Part shown: positions 36,179 to 47,411 of the stretch, piece by piece | How the letters are laid out: every line of letters begins with the position of its first letter | Numbering within the stretch: the stretch's first letter is position 1 | Assembly (NCBI GenBank): GCA_003971905.1 | Contig: RSEE01000006.1 | Coordinates: 62,001 to 126,000 of the forward strand | DNA length: 64,000 nucleotides | Origin: Moniliella sp. 'wahieum' | Lineage: Eukaryota; Basidiomycota; Moniliellomycetes; Moniliellales; Moniliellaceae | Direction: 5' to 3' | Position numbers and translations under genes: made by a program | The notes under the pieces: generated by a model | Told to the model about the DNA's origin: nothing | Database searches by the model: none | What the model saw: the letters and a program-made list of their open reading frames with translations, nothing else

Positions 36179-37189
36179 GGACGAGAAGGAGGGGCAGAAA
36201 AGGAGAGGGTGGTGGTAGAGGCCGCATGACACTCGATCACATGGACGCAGAGTAGCCCAAGTTCCTCGGTCCGGATCTACCGCGTGGCCCGTGGGACCGC
36301 AGGCCATGGCCGAGTGCTCGAGCCAGGCAGAGATGAGCCGCATTGGTCTGTTCAATTCAACTTCAACCGTGAAATGTTCGGGCTGTGATACGATGTGACA
36401 TGCGACATCGCGTCCGTCCATCTAACGGGGGGAGCATTATATACGCAGAGGAGCGCGCGCCGCGGCCGAAGCTTCCCTGCTCACCTATATAGTCGGCCAG
36501 CCACAGATGGTACACTATCTGTGCGGAAACCGTTTGGTCCCGCTTTCCCTCGCAGTCAAGAGTCGTGCTGGTCGGGAACTGAAGATGGGGGCTGAGCGTG
36601 GGGTGAATGGTCACTCTGACCACTACCCCTAGTACAGGCATACCGGCATGACCCCGTATAGGCTACCATATTCGTCGACCCCCCCCCCCCCGCGCACGAT
36701 CGTGACCGACATGGTGTGTACCAAACAGGAAGAGGTCACCTTGATGAGTAGCTTGACTCGAGCTTTTTGCTCGACCTGCTTATCAATTTGTACCGTCCTC
36801 TCACCCACCCGCATGGCGTCCAGGCGTTGCTTACCCCGATCCTGTATTGCTAGCCAGGTGCCTACGGGCAAGAAGAACCATAAGATCGCGTACGAAGCGC
36901 GGGGGTTCCCCTCGGACCAATATGCACTACAAAGTGTACTGCTGCTTCATGTGTTTGCCTAGCTGAACCAACTGGGCGATGAGGGTGGACGACGCTGGTG
37001 GTGCTGCCGGCCGTGGAGTACAGTACCGTAGGGGCAGACGGATGGATGATGTCCAACCCATCGGCGATTGACTATGTGACTGTGCTGCACTCGAAGGTAC
37101 AGTGGAAGCGATTGTTACGGCCCCAGCGCGAGTCAAGGCCGAGACCAACGTTTCTACCTCGGCTTCACCGGGGGAGGAGACGCTCATAG
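36179..37189. other. intergenic with weak minus-strand ORFs
   Basis: Minus-strand frames at 36629-36871 (QRLDAMRVGERTVQIDKQVE) and 36927-37187 look faintly protein-like, but no family was recognised and no start, stop and splice arrangement could be supported. The stretch holds GATGTGACATGCGACATC (36392-36409) and a poly-C run near 36680. Confidence 0.3.
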
Positions 37190-38055
37190 ATCATGCCAGT
37201 CCTCCGAGCTCGTAGTTTGCGACTGACGGCGTATGTTACGGGGCGCTCCGGTTATCTCCGGACGCTGAGCCCCGCATGTCGTAGACATCTCAGTACAACA
37301 CGCGTCAGTCCGGATAGACTAGCGAGAGAGAGCCAGTCGACACCTTATCCTTGCTGCGGATATCATCCGCGGCCCGCCATGGTCGCATGGGCTTATCGGT
37401 ACGATGCTTTGTGACTATTGCGTCCAGTCTTGGCAGAACCCTTACTGCTGCGCCCGACTACGCAGCGTCAGCGCCTTGGGAAGCAAGGGCTGTACATTAG
37501 TCTTTACCTTTCTGGGAAGTGCCCCGCATTCTGTCCATACTTGTCATGAGGCACTCGAGGCCTGGTTCCTTCTGTGGTGATATAAGCAGCCATGTCTAAG
37601 GCTTGCTAGCTGTGGTCCTTGTCGACCATCCTGTCTACTACCGTTGGTCTCCCCGACTACCAGTTCCTCTCTCGCCCTTCCACCTTCTACCACCCTTACG
37701 TTTACGAATTTACGACTTACGTCGAGCACTCTGCAAGTCGCGGTTACTATCAGTAGCACTTGCTCTTCTTTAGGACTCTGTCCGTTCCCGCCAACTATAG
37801 CTTACCAGGTGTGGTAACGCCGCGAGGAACGGAGTAGCTCCGGAGCTCCTGGACCCCTTCAGCTGGTCTAACGACCTACGTACACGGCTCCTACCTCGGA
37901 GGGTCTGGACTGCGGCCTTTGCACGCAGGCAGCCACCCAAACTAGAGGGTCTCTCCCTAGCCTCTACACCCGCTCGGTTCAACCAGGATCTGGAGCAGGA
38001 CCTAACGTACGAGCCACCGATTGACCTGTCCAAGGGTTTATACCCCTAAACTACA
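37190..38055. other. unassigned sequence of uncertain origin
   Basis: About 870 bp without a conserved gene. Its composition is less skewed than the flanking genes and there is a weak 87-codon minus frame at 37770-38033. Nothing ties it to a named element. Confidence 0.3.
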
Positions 38056-38610
38056 GGGGGGTCCCACCTCGGGACCCCCCCGTGACAGCGTACTTGGAAT
38101 GGCTATTGAGCCACCCTGCTCGCCCGCCGCCTTGCCCAAAGAAGCTGACGCGCAACGTGTGACCCCGAGTAACCCACAAGAGCGCGGATCGCACCTCTAC
38201 ATCCGCATTCCCAAACCGTCCGAATCGAGGGTGGCTCAGCAGGCCAAACGTGCGCCGTTACACCCAGCCTCTGATGCTACCCCGCCACCTATCAACCCAA
38301 GTACCTTGGAAGCGCGCAACTGCACACGGCAGGGCATACCTTTCGCCTGGTTGGGGACACGCGGGCGCCGCACATCATGGTTCGGATTGCACCGCTGCTC
38401 AGTTTCCGTCGTGGCGAGAAACATGGGATTCAGCTTGTGCTTTGGCGCTGTCCCTCCTCCTGGAGCTGGCGCGCCCGATGGAGCGAGCTCAGCGTGGTGG
38501 GTGGGGCTGGAGGGGAGGGCACAACGGCAGAACGTCGTGCAAACAAACAAAAAGCTCTCGCGGGAACGGAGGGATGTGCGCGCGTGCGCTGTAGCTTAAT
38601 GGTGTGCTGA
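38021..38610 (+). CDS. possible hypothetical protein
   Basis: Plus-strand frames carry non-random-looking pieces: SNPQERGSHLYIRIPKPSES near 38165-38230 and HMVRIAPLLSFRRGEKHGIQ near 38370-38430. These are in different frames, so a real gene would need a base shift near 38330-38370. No family was recognised. Start and end are guesses. Confidence 0.2.
38056..38080. repeat. perfect 10-bp GC hairpin
   Basis: GGGGGGTCCC, a 5-nt loop (ACCTC), then GGGACCCCCC. This is a very stable stem at the boundary between the unassigned block and the ORF-bearing block that follows. Confidence 0.8.
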
Positions 38611-40594
38611 TAGGAAATGATTAATCTATTTCATGACCATCGACCATTTGCCTCTGTTGACATCGTGTAGCTGATCCTCGATCATCTCGATCTAGCTGTC
38701 GGTGAGGATGCCAGGGGGGAGGGGGAAGGGATGAAGGCAAACAGATTATCTATAGAGACGCCGGGCTCTGGCACATTTTTGAGTATCTGGCCAGAGGGTT
38801 GGATCGATGGGGGTCGGGTGGGTTGCGACGGGGGCGGATGTGGATGGGGAAGGAGGTGGGGGAAGGAGAGCAAGTGTCGGTCGGACGGGACAATCGATCT
38901 GATCCGTCAGAATACTCCAGCACTCGATCGTGCAACAGAGAGAACTCTGGAAGCGCAGCTGCGGGGGGGGGCAGGAGCAGCATATGCCAGCGGAGGCGTG
39001 CTGGTGACACGCCAGAGTTCGCTGTGTGCTGTGTGGCAGGCATGGGATGGGGGATGGAGCGCAATGAATGGAAGGAATTGAACGAATGGAAGGCATGGAA
39101 GGCATGGAAGGAATGGATGTGGATGAGGCCGAGGCCTGAGGATAAGGAGAACTGTGGTGGTGAATTCGGTCGGCGCACCAATATGCAATTTCAATTCGAT
39201 TCGATGCTGATCCTACGTCACGCGTCACGCGTCATGCGTCATACACGTCATGCAGACTGCGTAACGCGTTCCTCAGAAGAATGCGGCCGCCTGCGACAGC
39301 TGCTCAGCGATGAGGCTCATCGAGCTCATCGATCATCGCACTTGCCGCCAAGAGTCGCGAGAAGAGACTGAGCACGCTGAGCTCGGCGCTGAGCCTGAGC
39401 GCTGAGACCGTGGCAGGTTCTGAGAGGCTGAGAGCCTGAGTTCTGAATTCTGAATCTGGATCTGAGATCTGACCGGTGACCGGTGACCCCGCATTTCCTC
39501 CCCCAGACACTGTCATATGCTCGCGTTCAATTCGATAACCGGTAAAATCACAATGGCCCCTCAGTCTATGATCGCCTTCCAATTGTTGCCCTTATTTGGC
39601 CCCTGGGTCGGCTTGAGACCGTCAGTACATATGCCGTTACGCAGTATACTTGTCAGTAAGTACTAAGTGCTAAGTGCTAAGTACTAAGTGGCATACCCAG
39701 TAGCGTCATACAGTGTAGAGCGCCTCAGCGGCCTCGGCCTCAGCACCTCGGCACCACACCCCCATCACTTCATCACTCCTGCATACCGCGCGCCGCTCTG
39801 AAGCGCGCTTGTTGCTGTTAGTACCAGTGTGCGATGTCAGTAATACATGTCAGTACTCAGGTATTCAGTCTTACTAGTTACTCAGCACCACAACGGTATT
39901 CCCCACGGGGGGCGGGCGAACGAGTGTGATCGGTGATCGGAAGCTCGGCAGGCTCGGCCGGCCGGGCGGGGAGAGCTGCCATTCTGTATTCGACGTCCAC
40001 ATATGTTCGCAATCATTAATCATTGTACTCCAGTTGCTGGATCAGCCCGTGGATGTGGGGATGGGTAGCGCCACCGACCAGACGAGGGTAGTAATGTCAT
40101 CAAGTTTTGCTATAAAGACGCGTCCTCATCCGTCGTAACCATCACCAGCAGCCTCCTTTCTTTTGCGACACGCCCGCTATCCCGGCTACTACTTTTGTGC
40201 AGCTGCTAGGGCACGCCTCTCCTTCCTCTTTTCGCTTCCTCTTCCCTTCAGCCTCAGCGCTTCTTGTTATATTGACGCTCGAGCCCGCCGTCTGTATCCC
40301 TACCTAGGCAACCCAGCGCCTCAGCACGGCACACACACAGCACAGCACAGCACGCAGCCTAACACAATCCCCCCTGATTATTGGACCACCTTTTTTCTTC
40401 ACGCCCCCCCCCGCCTCTATCCTATTACTTGCTCCCATCCCCATCGCCATTGCCACCATCACCAACCGCATTCAGATCCACATCCATCTCTGCATCTGCA
40501 TCGCCGTCCTTTGCTTCATTTTCAGTGTTGTATCTGTACCCTTACCCTCCAACACCCCGCCATCCCCATTCGTCATCTGGCATCTGTTCCCATC
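38611..40594. other. 2 kb intergenic, repeat-rich
   Basis: It holds a GGAAGGCAT-type tandem run (39067-39122), CGTCACGCGTCATGCGTCAT-like words (39215-39260), a CTGAG-rich island (39360-39475), and CTAAGTG/CTAAGTA runs near 39655-39690. A pyrimidine-rich leader (40380-40560) precedes the phosphatase ATG. No gene is supported. Confidence 0.5.
39067..39122 (+). repeat. GGAAGGCAT-type short tandem repeat
   Basis: Imperfect 9-10 bp units (GGAAGGAAT, GGAAGGCAT) in a purine-rich run. Confidence 0.6.
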
Positions 40595-43592
40595 ATGTCA
40601 ACACTCGACCCCCTCGGCCGCCCAGCCTCTGTCATCGTCCCTGACAATCATGCACCTCAACCGCGCCCTCATCCGGACGGGACCTGGGGCCTGTACCACC
40701 CCAACCTCGCCATGTACCCCATCCTCCCAACCCCCAATACGCCCTCTCTCGTTGTACGCCGCATCACCGCCGCCCAGTACGCGTCCCTTCAAGCCCAGTT
40801 CGACCAAACCGATGTGCCTGGACCCATTGTCTTCCCTTGGCTCTATGGCGCAAACCAACACGAGTGCACCCCCCAACTTGCCCATCATTTGCATACGGGC
40901 CCGCAGGGCGTAGCGCCCCCCAAGTTCCGTGGTATGGTCACTCTTCGTGCCGACATGCCCGCACCGCAAGACACCATCTTCGTACTTCCACCTCCTCACG
41001 TCCCTATCCCTACCTCTTCCACTCCAGTTGGCCCTTTCTCAGAGGAGGGGGAGGGGAGGAGGGATGTTTCCGAACGAGTCCGACCCAGTGGGGAGCGCAC
41101 GGGTCCATCAGTACGCTTGCCTCGTCCATTGACAGCCTCAGTCGGTGTTCGGGCCTGTTGTCGCTCGGGGAACGCGCCAGTCTGGGGTCGACGACCAGTG
41201 CGGAGAGTGAAAGCGAATGCGTTTCGCCCGCGTCCAAAGCGGCCGAGCTGGACGAAAGCAAGGAGCAAGAGCCGTGGTCGTGCGACATGGCGTCCGACAC
41301 AGCCTTAGCTGATTCGGCATCTCCTCTTTCTGGCGCTCCCTTCTTGTCCCTGCACATTCAAGAGTTGGTGTGCCACTCGTGCGGCTTGGCCGGGGGTGAA
41401 GAGGATGCATATATCCCGCAGCCAAGTCATTCCTTTTATTGGATACTTCCGATGCACGAAGGATTCTCTATGCCCCGGCTGACACTGGCAAACGATTGGG
41501 GAAGTCAGCTTCGAATGCTGGTTTTCAGACCGGCAAATGCGAGGATCACACTTACACGGACACACAGAGCATGTCCGCCCGTTTTCTTCCCATGGCTAAA
41601 CCCCTGAAGCAAGATTTTACCCATCACCTGCGCAATTTTGCAGGACAGCACACGCTTTTCTCGCGTCTCTCTGATATCTTCATCTACTGTCCTGCGGGCC
41701 TTCACAGTGGCATGCTTGAACTTGCGCAGTGGGTTGCACAAGCTCAGCAGGCTCATCGGCGTGAAATCGCTTCAGTGTGGGGCGAAGCGGGAGCGTCGAT
41801 GGAGTACAATGTGTTTGTCATTGAGGATCCATTTGATGCGTTTGAGCGCCATTTTCCCTCGCTCCTCGAGATTGGCGCCAACGGAGAGGTGCATCGTTCT
41901 CTCGATTTTACCGAGGACGAACACGAACTGTTGCGCTTGCTCTCGCAAGCTACGGAAGTGACACCTAACGTATTCGTACGTCCCCCCCCCCAGAACGGAA
42001 AGTTAAGAGAACAAGGATACTAACAGTGGTTTACTTTTCTTAGATTGGCGGTCCTGGCGATGCACCCCAAAGGTACTCTGATGAAGGAGAGCACCAGGTG
42101 GCCAACCAAGCTGGATACGCGATTGTCATCCGTGCCGAGCACGGCGTTAGTACGGCGGGCCCGAAACACCTACGCCATTCTACTCGGTACTTGGATGAAA
42201 CGGAGGCACACGTGACGCAGGCGCTCTTGGAAGACCATTGGGAGGTGAGCGGGACAAGAGATGACGCCGTCTCGGTCCCAGCAGATGAAGTGACAGCATC
42301 CTGCCAACGCTACTGCCAGAGCGGCGGTCCTTTGAGTGAGCTGTATTGTACCGCCTCTGCTCCCACTGACTCGGTGGAGGTGGACAAAGTGATCGATTTG
42401 GTCTTGTGGCTACACCGTATGACCGAACCTGATTTCTTTGTCAGCCAGCAAGATGCCGGTCTGTGGCGGGCCTCGTCCGTTTTGCCTCCGACGCACAGCC
42501 AATGGAGCAAAAAGATTCTGATTTACTCAGAGGATGGGTACATGGGCACAGCAGTATTGATGCTTACCTGGCTCATGTATCGCCACTCTTTCAACCTGCC
42601 TCGCTCTATTGTCTTTGCCCATAACGAGGCTCGCCGCGAATTTCACCTTGAACCTGCCCAGATGCTGTTTCTGCGTTCCATCGAGGCACGGTTGCATGAA
42701 CGTCTGTGTCTCGGCTTGGCTCCCACGAGGCGGGCAAGGCTGGCCAGCCGCCACCGTTCCCATCGCCACGCTCGGGCTTCTTTGACGGACGGTCAAATCG
42801 CTGAGGAGTGTGTCCACCTTTGGAGTGCATCCTTTTTGTGCCCTCCTTTAGAGGAGGATGTGATCACAGAGGGGGAGTGGCTCAACCACCCTCACTTTAC
42901 TGGCTCGCTTGCCTCTCGCATCCTGCCCAATCTTATCTCGGGGGATGGAGCACGCTTCCAACCCGGGGATGCTCTGTGCCCAGGGGATCACTCATGTTCT
43001 CTCCGTGGGCGAGTCACCTCTGAGCCAATCCATTCAGGATCAGGATGACGTGACCAACGCCGACCGGCCCGACCCAAACACGCTCTGGGGCGCCTACACA
43101 CTGGGATTGGTGGACGTGTGTGAAATTCCGAGTCTGCCCGACGACGGTCTCCAACCATTGGCCGGCGTCTTGGCCCCGGCCGTCGACTACATTCACTCAA
43201 GCATACAGCAAGGCGGTACGGTGCTGGTGCACTGCCATGCGGGCGTCAGCCGTAGCGTGACGGTCCTCTTGGCCTACCTCATGGCCCATCGGGGGGTATC
43301 GCTGGAGGATGCGTACTCTTACACTCGCTCCCGTCGTCTTGCCGTGCTCATCCAGCCCACTCTACTCTTCTTTTGGGAACTGCGCAATTGGCAACTCCAG
43401 TGGGCCCGGAGCCAGGCACTCGCTACCACGGATCCGAACAACCCGAACGAGAACGATCCTGCCTCCCACTCGGACGAGTCGGTCATTGCACCTCACGACT
43501 CGCTCCCCTCCGGCCCCGCTCTGCGTCCCTCTTGGTTGTCTTTGGCGTCATTGGTGGCCAAAGCCAATGTACGGTACGGATACCTTGCCTAA
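40595..43592 (+). CDS. PPS1-like dual-specificity protein phosphatase
   Basis: Large cytosolic phosphatase with a C-terminal DSP domain and a long conserved N-terminal extension, as in yeast Pps1. The ATG at 40595 gives MSTLDPLGRPASVIVPDN. N-terminal blocks are WGLYHPNLAMYPILPTPNTP, FVLPPPHVPIPT and LTLANDWGSQL; then FTHHLRNFAGQHTLFSRLSD and EYNVFVIEDPFDAFERHFP. An intron at 41976-42043 (donor GTACGT, branch TACTAAC) joins PNVF to IGGPGDAPQRYS. Further blocks are KILIYSEDGYMGTAVLMLTW and HILSVGES-like HVLSVGESPL (about 42990). The catalytic loop VLVHCHAGVSRSVTVLLAYL (HCX5R) lies near 43225-43285. The domain ends LLFFWELRNWQLQWA and the stop is at 43592. Frame shifts near 41080-41130, 41510 and 42980. 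About 970 residues. Confidence 0.82.
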
Positions 43593-44481
43593 AAGGGGGT
43601 TCTGCTGGCAAACGCCTGTGTCCCGTAGAGGGTCAGTTTTTTTGCCTCCCCACACACCCGTGCATCCCTTTGTATACTGTTGTTCTTTCCATACCCGTCT
43701 CACCTTTTTTTTTTTTCTCTCGATCACCACGCATGTCTTTCTTGTTCTGGGCCATATCTCCCTCCCCCTTGGCATTCTCTCTTTGTACTCATGCGACGTT
43801 CATATCTGCTGCAGTTTTGCCATGCTGCTTTTCGCTTGGCACCTTTTGCATTTCCCCTTCTGCATACGTTTCTTTTCTCTCATCCATCCTCATTTTTAGG
43901 TCACCAGTCACCGTTCATCAAGGTAAACTGCAGTCCCAAGTGGCAGCCAAGCCGAAGCCTGACCCGGTCAGGTCTGCCTGTACCTACTACTGTGTTAGAG
44001 TGAGCACTAGGGCGGCTTTCGAACAGAAGTACTACGAGCTCAAACCGTCGACTTAGTCTGTCCTCCGTAGCACTGCTCACTGACCAATCCAACAGCCCAT
44101 GTCGTAGAGCGATTCCACCGAGCCAAAACCAACTCTATTGCAACACACGGAAGAGGCAAGCGGCATAGAGGGTTGAATGATACCAGCCGTGCCAAACCGC
44201 CTCGGCTCGTAGCGGCATAGGGATCCTAGGGAGATGAGCACCAGCGATCCAAACACGTGCTCCGTCCGTATTGGCAACAGATCACCATCGCGTACAGAGG
44301 CGTGCCCACAAAGGTACGTCGGCAGCGCAGATGACCGCGTATTTTGGGAAGGGGAGGGCGGTATGATGGAGAATGGGTTAACGGGGGCGAAGGTGAGGGT
44401 GAGGAACGGCGGTAGCAAGCGCTGCTGAGTCGGCGAGTAGGCCAAGGAAGCAACAAGGAGACAACTTGATTCCTTGTTTGT
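43593..44481. other. intergenic, no supported gene
   Basis: A pyrimidine-rich 3' flank (poly-T near 43707-43720) is followed by mixed sequence. A 122-codon minus frame (44077-44445) has no recognised family. Confidence 0.5.
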
Positions 44482-44958
44482 TTACTCGTCATCGTCCTCC
44501 TCCTCCTCCTCCTCGGACCTCCTCAGACTCCTCCTCGGCCTGCTTCTCGAGGCAAGCAACAGCAATGCGGTCAAGGTCACGCATGCCATCCTGCGAGATG
44601 CGGCGGCCGCCCTTGGGGTCCTTCTCCAGCACACCAATGCTCTCCAAAGCTTGGACGACCTTGCGCTGCACCGAGCCCGAAGCGTCGGCGTGCTTCGGGG
44701 GCGGTACCCACGGTTCTGCGCGCCACCCTGGTACTTCTGCAGCGCGCCAATGCCGACGCTCTTGCGCAGGTAAATGTGGCGGGCAACCGCGGCAGCGCGG
44801 ACGTAGAACCACGTCTCGTCGTACGGAGCAAGCTCCTTGTAGGCACCCGTCTTGACAATGTCAACCCAGGTGGGCAGCTCGATCTTGCCCGAGCGGCGGA
44901 GGTGCTCGGCGTACTCCTGGATGAACAGGTCGGCAGCAACGTCACGAACGTTAGGCAT
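44482..44958 (-). CDS. RPS19: 40S ribosomal protein eS19
   Basis: Small-subunit ribosomal protein needed for 18S rRNA maturation. The ATG at 44958 gives MPNVRDVAADLFIQEYAEHL, then RSGKIELPTWVDIVKTGAYK, ETWFYVRAAAVARHIYLRK, and GIGALQKYQGGAQNRGYRP. One base is missing near 44700; in the next frame the family continues PKHADASGSVQRKVVQALES, KDPKGGRRISQDGMRDLDRI and AEEESEE. A second shift near 44520 restores an acidic end (EEEEEEDDDE, stop at 44482), a longer acidic tail than most eS19 proteins have. The sequence just before the ATG (CTGACTGACC, then CCCAG) resembles a branch point and acceptor, so an upstream non-coding or single-codon exon is possible. Confidence 0.92.
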   Translation of the reverse strand: MPNVRDVAADLFIQEYAEHLRRSGKIELPTWVDIVKTGAYKELAPYDETWFYVRAAAVARHIYLRKSVGIGALQKYQGGAQNRGYRPRSTPTLRARCSARSSKLWRALVCWRRTPRAAAASRRMACVTLTALLLLASRSRPRRSLRRSEEEEEEDDDE

Positions 44959-45223
44959 GGTGGCTGGGCAGCGGGCCAACAGGTCAGTCAGACGAGGAAC
45001 GGAGACAGGCACACCACACGCGTGGCCGTCGCATGGAGGATTGCACGACGACCCGGCCAAGGCGAGGAGAGGGGGGGACGCACTGAGTAGTGTGGTAGCT
45101 TGGCGGCAACGGGGAACCTCTTGTCGTCAGCGGCAAGCAAACAGCAGATGGCACGTCCAAGGACCCAGGCGGGGACGGGTCGGGTTGCGGCCATTTTCTT
45201 CCGCCATGTGCCGCAGCATTTAG

Positions 45224-45231
45224 TAGGGTTA
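45224..45231 (-). promoter_or_regulatory. telo-box (TAACCCTA) upstream of RPS19
   Basis: TAGGGTTA on the plus strand, 266 bp before the RPS19 ATG. Telo-boxes are known promoter elements of ribosomal protein genes in several eukaryotes. Confidence 0.45.
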
Positions 45232-46852
45232 TATTCTTGGCTCTTTGGACCCTGCCTTGCCTGTCCAAGCAATGTCTCTGGCCAGGCCAACGGTCGATGC
45301 ACGCAGTTTCAAATTGCAAAACAAACTTCCCTGCCCCTATTCCGCCCTCGACGGCGGAAGGGAGAAAGAAGTGGGAATGCGGTTGGGGGGGGGGCATACG
45401 AGGGTATATATACGCAACCACACGCAATCACCGAGGCGGCAAACACAATTGTCCTGGGCGGGCCCCGGATTGGAGCCCGACCCACAGTTTAGGAGTGCCT
45501 CCCCATGGAGGAAAATTCACTCACGGTTGATCGAGCTGAATGCTCATAATGGACCTGAACGGAGCTAGAGACGAGGTGAGGCCTTTGAATTGTCGATGTG
45601 TTGGCTCGGGTAACCTTGATCACCGACGGTACGAGCAACCAAGCGCGTCCCTGTAGCCTGAACGATTTGCCGGAATGTTGATGTGGACTCAAAATAAAAT
45701 CAGAGTAGGACAGGTCCTGTTGCTGGAACAACTCAACTTTCGAATAAGGGTGTTGCGGGATCCGTACAGAAGAGACTGACTGTTGGCGGCGATCAAACAC
45801 TGAGCAATAACGGATGCCGGTCGAAAAGAGACTGATCGTGGAAGACAAAGAGGTGTGGTGGCTGAGGAATCTGGTTGGCTGGACAGCTAGAGAACTAGGA
45901 CAAAGGCGGAAGTGACTTTTGGGTTAAAGGGGGATTGCTGAAAGGATGTTGATATTACAACACGACCACAGCTAATACGGGGAAAGAACAATATATAGAT
46001 CGAAGGGCATATACAAACAAGAACTATCATACGGGATAGAAAACACAAAACGGATTATATACAGAGGAAGGAATCAAGGCCAATGGCCCTCAGAAATGAG
46101 TGCCGACCAAAAGTAAAAAGACACCCACACTCAGATGGGAACGGGAGCCGTCAAGCACCAAAAAGGTTCTCTCAATAAAGTGAAGAAGGGCAGGTTTTCG
46201 GCTGTAAGCCAGGATGAACGAGAAAAGCATTGCTGTTACATGTCTTCTGGCAGTATGCAGTAGCACGACGGAAGCACCACGTGGAGCGTACACACGCCTC
46301 TGCGGGATGGGGGTGGACTACAACATAAGAGGATCGGGTTCGAAGGGAGCCCCAAGGTTGCGTTCCGGAAGGTGGCCCTCAAGGAGGCGCAGCCAGGTTT
46401 TGTGTGGAACGCAGCAAAGGGAAAATGAGCCGATGCATCGAGACTGCTGTGGGGTGGGGTCGATGGTGCAAGCGGATTGCGATAAGAAAGTGCCATAAGC
46501 AAAAGTGTCAGGGATACACTCGGACATTTTTGTTCCCTCTGGCCGCAACACACACGGGTACAACGTCCTCAAGAATGCTGAGAATATGTTCGAGGACTCG
46601 CGGTTGTGTGGAAGGAGAGCTTGCTGAAGAGAGTTTCATTGCCGAGAGATGTTTCGATCATCGATCATCGATCATCGCTCATCACATATTAATCTACAGC
46701 ACGCTCTTCCATATCCACTACTCGTATTACATCCAGTTTGGAAGCGAATGGTGGGAGTCAGAGGGTTCTGACCTGCTGGCGGCTCCCTTGGTTCCCTAAA
46801 CGCGGTTCGGCGCGATAGGCAACACATGCCGCCGGATGTTGATGAGCGCGCT
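45232..46852. other. intergenic including AT-richer trough
   Basis: About 45850-46220 is clearly poorer in GC than the rest of the window, with runs such as AATATATAGATC and GGATTATATACAG. No gene is supported. ATCATCG repeats lie at 46654-46684. Confidence 0.5.
46654..46684. repeat. ATCATCG tandem repeat
   Basis: TCGATCATCGATCATCGATC followed by ATCGCTCATCAC, about four units of 8 bp. Confidence 0.6.
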
Positions 46853-46914
46853 GAAGCATGAAGCTTGAAGCTTGAAGCTTGAAGCTTGAAGCTTGAAGCT
46901 TGAAGCTTAAGCTT
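46853..46914. repeat. 7-bp minisatellite (GAAGCTT), about 8 copies
   Basis: GAAGCTT in tandem; the first unit is GAAGCAT and the last runs into TAAGCTT. It lies about 500 bp before the ADE4 ATG. Confidence 0.85.
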
Positions 46915-47411
46915 TCTGTAAATGATATGGCCACAACAGTGCTTGTCGATCTAAACTGACAGTTTTACATTGCAACCGTAGCATGACTTGACCAACACCG
47001 CGCGTTTGGCCAGCGTCTCTCGTCGACCTCATCGCATTGGCCCTTCGAAGGGATACGGGATGGTGCACTAGTGTGTTGGGTGGATATGGGCTTGCCATGA
47101 ACCGACGAACGTACCTAGCCCAGGCCCACCCTGGCACCCCCCAGGAACGTGGCGCACACCGTTCCGCCGCCCTGGGGTAAACGTAGCAAACGTAATCGTA
47201 ATCGCACTTACCATTCCGCCGTGGCTGCAAAAATAAAACGCCGGCGGCAGCATGCAGTTCGGCACTGTCTTTTTTTCCTGGCCGGAGAGAAAACACATGG
47301 TCGGCAAGTGGCGGCGACTGGTCTTGGTCTTGGTCTTCTGCCGCCCCCAACGTCGCCGCCCCCTTGGTCTCTCTGCCACCTCCCCCTCGCCTTTCCCCCT
47401 TTCCCCCGACA
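46915..47411. promoter_or_regulatory. ADE4 upstream region
   Basis: No gene is seen. GTAAACGTAGCAAACGTAATC lies near 47176 and a CT-rich leader ends at the ATG. Specific purine-regulation sites were not recognised. Confidence 0.35.

Noticed and set aside
38056-38080. GC hairpin as a bacterial-type terminator
   Set aside because: The window is eukaryotic, and there is no gene end immediately before it.
45450-45540. tRNA-like patch (CTCCAATCCGGGG on the minus strand)
   Set aside because: No matching acceptor, D or anticodon arms at tRNA spacing.
46315-46350. GGGTTCGAAGGG as a tRNA B-box
   Set aside because: No A-box at the right distance and no cloverleaf could be drawn.
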